A stretch of 64,000 nt of DNA, from contig NZ_CP016444.1 in the NCBI RefSeq assembly GCF_001742165.1, forward strand, positions 1,054,001 to 1,118,000, given 5' to 3'. The notes under the pieces were generated by a model, which was given only the letters and a program-made list of their open reading frames with translations, ran no database searches and was not told where the DNA came from. The translations under genes were made by a program, and so were the position numbers. The stretch comes from Burkholderia stabilis (GTDB taxonomy: Bacteria; Pseudomonadota; Gammaproteobacteria; Burkholderiales; Burkholderiaceae). Shown in pieces: positions 58,643-64,000 of this stretch (its first letter is position 1; each line of letters begins with the position of its first letter).

Positions 58643-60421
58643 TCAGATCACGGTCTCGATCCCGTGGAAGTTCTCATAGAAATCGAGCGGGACGCACTGC
58701 CCCGCCGACGGCGTAAACGGCTGGTTCAGCCATTGAGAAATCAACGCTGCCTGGCGTGCTGTGCCGGCCCAGCGAAGGCCCACCAGCGTCGTCCGCTCAT
58801 CCGGCCGGATCGTATAACGACGGGACTGGTTGCCGCGCAGCACGTCGAGCGTCACATCGGCGCCCTGCCGGACGGCGCCGTTCAGCGCTTCCAGCGAGAA
58901 CGGGTAGCCGTCGACGGCGACGATCGTGTCCTCGGCCGCGAGCCCGCTGCGGCTGGCCGGGCTGCCATCGAGGACGCTGTAGACGGCAGGGCCGGTATCG
59001 CTCGCGAGAATCACGCCGCAATACGGCACCTGCCCTTCGCTGACGTCGAAACCGAGCGCGCGCAGCCTGTCGGGCAGCGTGAGCCTCGCCGGCTCGACGG
59101 CCTGCGTTCTCAGGTGGTGGCCGAGGCCGGCCCGGTAGCGCTCGAAGAAATTACAGATGTCGTCGAGTGTGTACCCCGCGCCCACGCCCGCGAAGGCCTC
59201 GTAGAACGCGGCAAACACGGTGTCGAGCGATTGCGCGCCGTCGGTGTCGAGACGCAGCGTCGCATCGAGTTCGAATGCGATCACCATGCCGGCGTCGTAG
59301 TAGTCGATCGCACTGTTGGCGCGGCCCGGATATTTGTCGTGATTGAGGTAGGACGCCGCCGACGCGTCGGCCGGACTCACATGGCGATAGGCCGGCAGCG
59401 CGCTCAGGTGCGTGTAGTAGCCGGTCACCACGCTCAGGAACTGCGCCGGCGTATAGACGGCAGTGCGTGTGCAGGACAGGAATTCGTAATAGCGCGTGAA
59501 GCCCTCCGCGACCCACAGGCACTCGCTGAAACAACCGCGTTCGAATTCGAGGTGGCCGAGCGGCGCCGGCCGCAGGCGGCGGACGTTCCACGCATGAAAC
59601 AGCTCATGCACGCAGACCCGTACGCTGACGTTGTACTGATCGGCGTCGTAGAAAGTCGACGGATCGAGCCCGACCATGGTGCTCGTCAGATGCTCGAGCC
59701 CCCACGCGTCGTTCGGATTGAACGACAGCACGTACGTATAGTCCTCGAACGGGAAGCCGCCGAAGATGTCGTGATACACGCCGGCAATCCTGCACAGATC
59801 GTCGACGAACCTGCCGACGTTCGCGTCGAACCCCTGCGCGCGCGTCAGGAACACGTGATGGAACGGTGTGCCGCGCACTTCGCGCGTGATCGTGTCGAAG
59901 TGCCCGAACGAGACGGGCGTATCAACCAGGCGCGCATAGCTGTCGTATTCCCAGGTCCGCTCCGGCATCGCCGTTGCGCCCGACGGATGATGGATCGCCC
60001 AGCCGTCGGGCACGTGATAGCGCACCGTGCAGCGGCCGTCGTGCGCGGTCACCCGCAGATACCGCGTGCCGAGCAGCACGCCGTTCAGGTCGCCGAGCAC
60101 GCCGCACTCCTCGCTCATCTCGACCGAGGCGGCCGCGGCGCGATAGCGGACCGTCACCCTGCCCTCCGATGCGCTGCGTGCCGGCACCTCGACCGCGTAG
60201 GCGGGCCAGCCGCGGCGGTGCACGTCGAGCGCCGCGCCGGTTGCCCCGTCGGTCGCACGAACGTCGAACACGTCGCGGCCGAACGGCTCGAAATCGTAAT
60301 CGCCCGGCACCCAGGTCGGCGTCGCCAGCACCAGCTCGCCGGGCGGTACGCCGTCGATCGTGAGCTCGACGGCCAGTTCGTGGCGTGCCGGATCAAGCGT
60401 GACGTCGTAGTGCACGTTCAT
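58643..60421 (-). CDS. M61-family metallopeptidase with C-terminal PDZ domain
   Basis: A 592-aa protein. Domains in order: N-terminal beta domain (1-170), gluzincin domain with GLEHLTST (241-248), the zinc motif HELFH (273-277) and downstream Glu (WVAEGFTRYYEF, about 306), then a C-terminal PDZ domain (about 470-550: PAVYSVLDGSPASRSGLAAE). M61 members are glycyl or acidic aminopeptidases; there is no signal peptide. Its ATG overlaps the stop of the upstream gene (ATGA), and it completes the lodA-lodB operon, suggesting a role in processing or maturing the oxidase. That role is inferred only. Confidence 0.88.
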   Translation of the reverse strand: MNVHYDVTLDPARHELAVELTIDGVPPGELVLATPTWVPGDYDFEPFGRDVFDVRATDGATGAALDVHRRGWPAYAVEVPARSASEGRVTVRYRAAAASVEMSEECGVLGDLNGVLLGTRYLRVTAHDGRCTVRYHVPDGWAIHHPSGATAMPERTWEYDSYARLVDTPVSFGHFDTITREVRGTPFHHVFLTRAQGFDANVGRFVDDLCRIAGVYHDIFGGFPFEDYTYVLSFNPNDAWGLEHLTSTMVGLDPSTFYDADQYNVSVRVCVHELFHAWNVRRLRPAPLGHLEFERGCFSECLWVAEGFTRYYEFLSCTRTAVYTPAQFLSVVTGYYTHLSALPAYRHVSPADASAASYLNHDKYPGRANSAIDYYDAGMVIAFELDATLRLDTDGAQSLDTVFAAFYEAFAGVGAGYTLDDICNFFERYRAGLGHHLRTQAVEPARLTLPDRLRALGFDVSEGQVPYCGVILASDTGPAVYSVLDGSPASRSGLAAEDTIVAVDGYPFSLEALNGAVRQGADVTLDVLRGNQSRRYTIRPDERTTLVGLRWAGTARQAALISQWLNQPFTPSAGQCVPLDFYENFHGIETVI

Positions 60422-61191
60422 TGCGCGACCTCGTTCGAGATGGCCGACTCCGAAGCTTGCCGGGCGCCGCAAGGATCGACCGCGTTGAGCGAGTTGCCGG
60501 TGCTGTACCAGAAGGTGTTGCCCACCGCCAGCGGCACCGCTGCGCCGGCGAGGCCCTGGAACTGCACCGTATGCGCGCCCGGCGTGACGGGCGGCGTACA
60601 GCCGATCGGCGTGCTCGGCTGCGGGAAGCTCACCAGCACGCCGGCTTGCAACTGCGTGACGTCGAGCCATTCGGGCACGGCCGGCAGCGTCAACAGGTGC
60701 TGGAAGTCCGGATCGACCGCGATGTAGTGATCGAGGTGCGCCTCCTTGCCGTCACCGAACAGCACGTAGGTCAGATTCGCCGGACGCGGAATGTTCTGGT
60801 CGAACGCACGGTACACGACGACGCGCTCGACGAACACGGTCGCCTCGCCGACGATCTGCGTACCCGGCGTGCCGCCGCCTTCGTTCGAATAATCGCGGTA
60901 GATCGCGGCGACGTACTGCCGGACCTGACCGCACGCAACCTGCGGCAGCGTGAACGAATCGCGCTCGAGATTGGTCAGGTTGTACGGGGAGCCGGGGTGC
61001 TGCGCCTTGTCCGCGAGATACGTCGACATCGACGCCGGGTCGAGTCGGGCCTGCAGCGTCATCTGATAGAGATGGTCTTCCATGCCGAACATCGGCATAT
61101 GGCACAGATACAGCGTGGTCGTGCCGAGCATGAACATCCCGTGCGTATTGGGCGTGTCCTTGATCGGCCACGGCTTGGCGTTATCGTTCAT
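60418..61191 (-). CDS. Conserved-looking protein of the lodAB operon, unknown function
   Basis: A 257-aa soluble protein with no signal peptide or membrane helix. It starts MNDNAKPWPIKDTPNTHG, followed by MFMLGTTTLYLCHMPMFGME; Cys are few and spaced (in YLCHMP, VACGQV, IGCTPP, DPCGAR). The His-rich N-terminal third (LCHMPMFGMEDHL) could bind a metal. Its ATG overlaps the lodB stop and its TGA overlaps the peptidase ATG, so it is translationally coupled on both sides. I do not recognise the family; the context predicts a maturation or partner protein for the quinoprotein. Confidence 0.82.
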   Translation of the reverse strand: MNDNAKPWPIKDTPNTHGMFMLGTTTLYLCHMPMFGMEDHLYQMTLQARLDPASMSTYLADKAQHPGSPYNLTNLERDSFTLPQVACGQVRQYVAAIYRDYSNEGGGTPGTQIVGEATVFVERVVVYRAFDQNIPRPANLTYVLFGDGKEAHLDHYIAVDPDFQHLLTLPAVPEWLDVTQLQAGVLVSFPQPSTPIGCTPPVTPGAHTVQFQGLAGAAVPLAVGNTFWYSTGNSLNAVDPCGARQASESAISNEVAQ

Positions 61192-62366
61192 GGCTGAGTC
61201 TCCGTTGCGTGAAGGACGCCGGCGGGCGTCGTCGTGTCGCGATGGCGTCGGTGGAGCCAGAACGGCGCATTGGCCCATCGACGTTCCTGGTCGTAAAAAT
61301 CGTCGCGCATCCGCGTGTAGTCGGCGAACCGTTCGCCGATCCGCTGCTCGTGCCTCGCCGCGATCGCGCGGCCGTCCCGATCGCCGGCGATCTCGCGCGC
61401 AGCGGCCACCCCGTCTAGCATCGCCTTGATCACGCCTTGCGACGAGAGCGGATCGAAGCTCGCCGCCGCGTCGCCGATCGCCAGCCAGCGCGGCCCCGCG
61501 CATCGGCTCAGGCGTGCCGAGCGCGCCTGGCGGACCGTCAGCGTGGAAGGTGCATCCCGCACGCCGTCACCGAGCGCGGCTGCGACATGCCGCGTACCGC
61601 GCAGGCACGCATGCCACGACGCCGGCTGTTGAAGCGCGTGCCGGCACAGCATCTGCGCATCGGTTGCGACGACCACGATCGCCTCGTCGGGCGCGAAGCG
61701 CGCCGCGTACCACCAGCCGTATTCGACGGCTTCGAGCAACGAGCGCTGCCCGAGCCCGCTGTCGGCGTCGAGCGGCACGCAGGCCGATACGCAGACCAGC
61801 CGGTCGCCGTCGAGCTGCTCGGCGCCCATCGCGCGCGCGACGCAGGCGGCATGGCCGCTGGCATCGACGACGAACGCCGCATCGAAGCATTCCGTATCAC
61901 CGCCGGGCAGCGCGAGCTGCAGCCGCACGCCGTTGCCGGTCGCGCTGCAATGCTCGACGCGGCCGGTTTTCCACTGTACGCCGGCGCGGATCGCGCAATC
62001 GCGCAGCAGCGCGTCGAAGCGTCGGCGCTCGACGTGCCAGCCGAAGCCGTGCGGGTTGAACAGGAAGTCGTTGTAGCCGAGCGCGTCGGCGCCCCACGAC
62101 GACGCGCTGCCGCAACACGGATCGAAACCCTGCGCATCGAACGCGGGCTGCAGGCCCAGCGCCGCGAACACGAGCCGGATGTCGGGCGGCAGGCTTTCGC
62201 CGAAGCGCGGCCGGCGCGCGCCCGCCTCGCGCGCGCCGCCGGAATCGTCACGGCCGGCCGCATCGATCAGCAGCACCGGCCCCGCGCCGGCTTGCATCAG
62301 GGCGATCGCCGCCGCGCATCCGGCGGGGCCGGCGCCGACGATCGCGATGCCGTGACCTTGCGTCAT
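61188..62366 (-). CDS. lodB: LodB-like FAD-dependent oxidoreductase (CTQ cofactor maturation)
   Basis: A 392-aa flavoprotein of the tryptophan-halogenase/geranylgeranyl-reductase-like group. FAD-binding motif GIAIVGAGPAGCAAAI (6-21) and the second flavin motif WLAIGDAAASFDPLSSQG are intact. In Marinomonas, LodB is required to form the cysteine tryptophylquinone cofactor of LodA. It lies 3 bp downstream of the lodA stop and overlaps the next gene, the usual lodA-lodB arrangement. Confidence 0.85.
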   Translation of the reverse strand: MTQGHGIAIVGAGPAGCAAAIALMQAGAGPVLLIDAAGRDDSGGAREAGARRPRFGESLPPDIRLVFAALGLQPAFDAQGFDPCCGSASSWGADALGYNDFLFNPHGFGWHVERRRFDALLRDCAIRAGVQWKTGRVEHCSATGNGVRLQLALPGGDTECFDAAFVVDASGHAACVARAMGAEQLDGDRLVCVSACVPLDADSGLGQRSLLEAVEYGWWYAARFAPDEAIVVVATDAQMLCRHALQQPASWHACLRGTRHVAAALGDGVRDAPSTLTVRQARSARLSRCAGPRWLAIGDAAASFDPLSSQGVIKAMLDGVAAAREIAGDRDGRAIAARHEQRIGERFADYTRMRDDFYDQERRWANAPFWLHRRHRDTTTPAGVLHATETQP

Positions 62367-62369
62367 CGC

Positions 62370-64000
62370 TCAGCCGTCGAGCGAGTTCGAGTTCATCGGC
62401 CACGGCTCGATCGGCGGATCGTCGAGCTGGCTCGCCACCTCCAGATAGAGTTCGGGGCTGTAGCGCGTGTCGCCCGCGATCGCGCTGCCCTGGATCACGA
62501 AGCCGATACGGTGCCAGTGCTTAACGATGTCGAGCAGGTCCTGATAGCGGCCGGCATTGCCGAGATCGTCGGTGGCGGTGCCGGGGCCGCGAATCGAGTA
62601 GCGTTGCGGCCCGGGCTTGCCGTCGTGCACGTCGGCCGCCGCATGGACGGCGACCGGCCGCTGCGACGGCCACGACCAGTAGAGCGCCGTGCTGTTGGTC
62701 GGATTCGGCGCCGAGTTGTGGGTCGCGCAGGCGTTGTAGTCGGTCTGCCACGGCACGGCCATGAACTTCGACACGTCGCCGGGCTCGAGCGGCGCGGAGC
62801 GCAGGCCGTCCGGCCCGGGATGCAGCGGCACATAGCCGACCGTGAGGAACGGCAAGCTCGCCTGCACCGTCGAGTAGTCGAGCGCGCGCGCGCGCAGCCG
62901 GAACGGCCCCGCGCCGGAGGTCTGCCAGTCCTGCTGGTAGATCGCCGGATCGCGGACGATGAAAGTCATTTCGATGCCGGGCGCGAAACGGCCGCCGAGG
63001 CAATTCACCATCACCGTGCGATCGAGCACCTCGCCCGGCCCGAGCTTCAGGCGTTCGCCACGCTCGAACTTGCCGTCGTTCCATTGCTGCAGGAAGAAAT
63101 ACTGGGTCAACGAGACGCTCATGAACGCCTTGCCGGCGTCCCCCATCGACAGCGGCATCAGCGGCGCGCCGAGGTTCGACTGCTCCGGCAGGTTCGGATT
63201 GCGCACGTAGGCGAGGCCCGTCATGATCGTCTCGCGCGGATCGTCCTGCGCGCGGATCGCGCCGACGGCATCGTGCGCGGCGATCGCCCGCGCGGGCAGG
63301 TTCGTGTTCCAGCGTTGCAGCGCGGGCGCGCGGAAGATCGGCAGCAGATGATCGTCGAACCGCGGCCGGTAATCCCGATTGAAACGGTGATCGAAGATCT
63401 CCGGCATCAGGTCCATGCGCCGCACCCAGGTGTCGAACATGTCGTCCCACAGGCTGGTCACGTTCAGCGTCTGCGGCGCATAGCCGGGATCGGTGCTGAT
63501 CACCCACGCGGGCACGACGGACGCGGTGCTGTCGTCGTCGAACACGAGCGTCGCCGAGACCGGGCCGTCCGCGGTGTCGTCGAACCAGCCGTCCGCGTTC
63601 ACGTCGCCGTATTCTCCCGGCGCGATCAGGCCGCCGATCAGCGGGAACGGCGTGCCGTCGGGCCGCAACCAGCCGCATGCGCGGCCCCACGCCGGCAGCA
63701 CAAGCAGGCGCCCCTGGTCGTCGGTGCGCAGCTCGCCGAGCGTCTCGATCATGCCGGTCGGCGTATAAAGCTGCGAGAAGCTGTCGTCGGGGAACGTCTT
63801 CGGATAATGCGGCATCGACTGGATCGTCCCGTGCTCCGCCACGTAGGTCGCGATCGTCGCCTTGTCGAACCGCACGCTGCCGTGGCTCGTGCCGCGAATC
63901 GCGCGCGGGCCCGCGTCGATCACGAGCTTCTTGAGGCGCGCGGCGTTGTCGGGGTCCTCGCCCTCGGCGGCGTTGCGCAGGTTCAGGTGGCTGGCATTCG
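62370..64000 (-). CDS. lodA: LodA/GoxA-family CTQ-dependent amino-acid oxidase (N-terminus outside window)
   Basis: The frame runs from the window edge (NASHLNLRNAAEGEDPDNAA) to the stop; about 543 residues are visible. The family core is clear: VNCLGGRFAPGIEMTF with the cofactor Cys and, 84 residues later, FMAVPWQTDYNAC with the Trp expected to form cysteine tryptophylquinone. SLTQYFFLQQWNDGKF is another family block. Known members oxidise lysine (LodA) or glycine (GoxA), giving antibacterial hydrogen peroxide. The substrate here cannot be predicted. The true start lies to the right of the window. Confidence 0.87.
   Translation of the reverse strand, partial: NASHLNLRNAAEGEDPDNAARLKKLVIDAGPRAIRGTSHGSVRFDKATIATYVAEHGTIQSMPHYPKTFPDDSFSQLYTPTGMIETLGELRTDDQGRLLVLPAWGRACGWLRPDGTPFPLIGGLIAPGEYGDVNADGWFDDTADGPVSATLVFDDDSTASVVPAWVISTDPGYAPQTLNVTSLWDDMFDTWVRRMDLMPEIFDHRFNRDYRPRFDDHLLPIFRAPALQRWNTNLPARAIAAHDAVGAIRAQDDPRETIMTGLAYVRNPNLPEQSNLGAPLMPLSMGDAGKAFMSVSLTQYFFLQQWNDGKFERGERLKLGPGEVLDRTVMVNCLGGRFAPGIEMTFIVRDPAIYQQDWQTSGAGPFRLRARALDYSTVQASLPFLTVGYVPLHPGPDGLRSAPLEPGDVSKFMAVPWQTDYNACATHNSAPNPTNSTALYWSWPSQRPVAVHAAADVHDGKPGPQRYSIRGPGTATDDLGNAGRYQDLLDIVKHWHRIGFVIQGSAIAGDTRYSPELYLEVASQLDDPPIEPWPMNSNSLDG

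Noticed and set aside
58664..60727. 687-codon plus-strand frame opposite the M61 gene
   Set aside because: Arg/Val/His-rich shadow without domains; the minus strand has HELFH, PDZ and operon overlaps.

Overview
The window is high-GC proteobacterial DNA that reads as a Burkholderia chromosome, most likely the Burkholderia cepacia complex and probably a secondary replicon. This assignment is inferred from familiar gene families and arrangements: a complete N-type ATPase operon, an arcDABC operon, a DUF4148 protein, a Burkholderia-type porin and abundant IS elements. No database search was possible. The left 36 kb is well-ordered chromosomal sequence; the right 28 kb is a patchwork of mobile elements carrying two accessory operons.

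Positions 1-10.5 kb: the end of a PAS-type NarL-family sensor kinase, then arcD-arcA-arcB-arcC (arginine deiminase pathway, fermentative ATP from arginine), a small membrane protein, a triple-BON protein, a zinc-ribbon protein, an extra FtsH protease and a C-terminal fragment of a B12-dependent ribonucleotide reductase. Positions 10.8-24.7 kb: a DUF1840 protein, a MarR regulator, an amino-acid permease with a one-base frameshift, a ClC protein with CBS domains, a Pal/OmpA lipoprotein, an MFS transporter, a second ClC, small secreted proteins, a lone Rieske protein, an HtrA-like protein whose catalytic triad is gone, and a CPA1 Na+/H+ antiporter. Positions 24.7-31.3 kb: the nine-gene N-ATPase operon atpDCQRBEFAG on the minus strand, divergent from a CBS-BON protein. 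Positions 32.5-36.3 kb: cytochromes b561 and b562, an OmpR/EnvZ-type two-component pair and a DUF4148 protein.

Five 14-bp sites of the form TTGAY-N4-RTCAA, the FNR/ANR consensus, lie in the promoter regions of arcDABC, the small membrane protein/BON gene pair, and the atp/CBS gene pair. Together with genes for anaerobic ATP formation, ion homeostasis and envelope maintenance, this suggests a coordinated low-oxygen survival block.

Positions 36.4-58.6 kb are mobile: a Tn3-family transposase, ISNCY-like copies (one stopped by an in-frame TGA), an IS5-type element with CTAG flanks, two identical 1210-bp IS5-family elements in inverted orientation with separate 4-bp target duplications, and relics of IS6, IS427-like and Tn3 transposases. 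Embedded is a seven-gene minus-strand operon (41959-50944): two Fe(II)/2-oxoglutarate dioxygenases, an opine-dehydrogenase-like enzyme, a DapD-like acyltransferase, an SDR, an ATP-grasp ligase and an MFS exporter. It looks like an uncharacterised amino-acid or dipeptide-type natural-product pathway with partial resemblance to tabtoxin logic. Its second and later genes are separated from the first by an IS insertion. A decayed XRE-cupin regulator, a porin and an acyltransferase follow.

The right edge (58.6-64 kb) holds a tightly coupled minus-strand operon: a LodA/GoxA-type quinoprotein amino-acid oxidase (cut by the window), its LodB flavoprotein, an unrecognised 257-aa protein and an M61 metallopeptidase with a PDZ domain.
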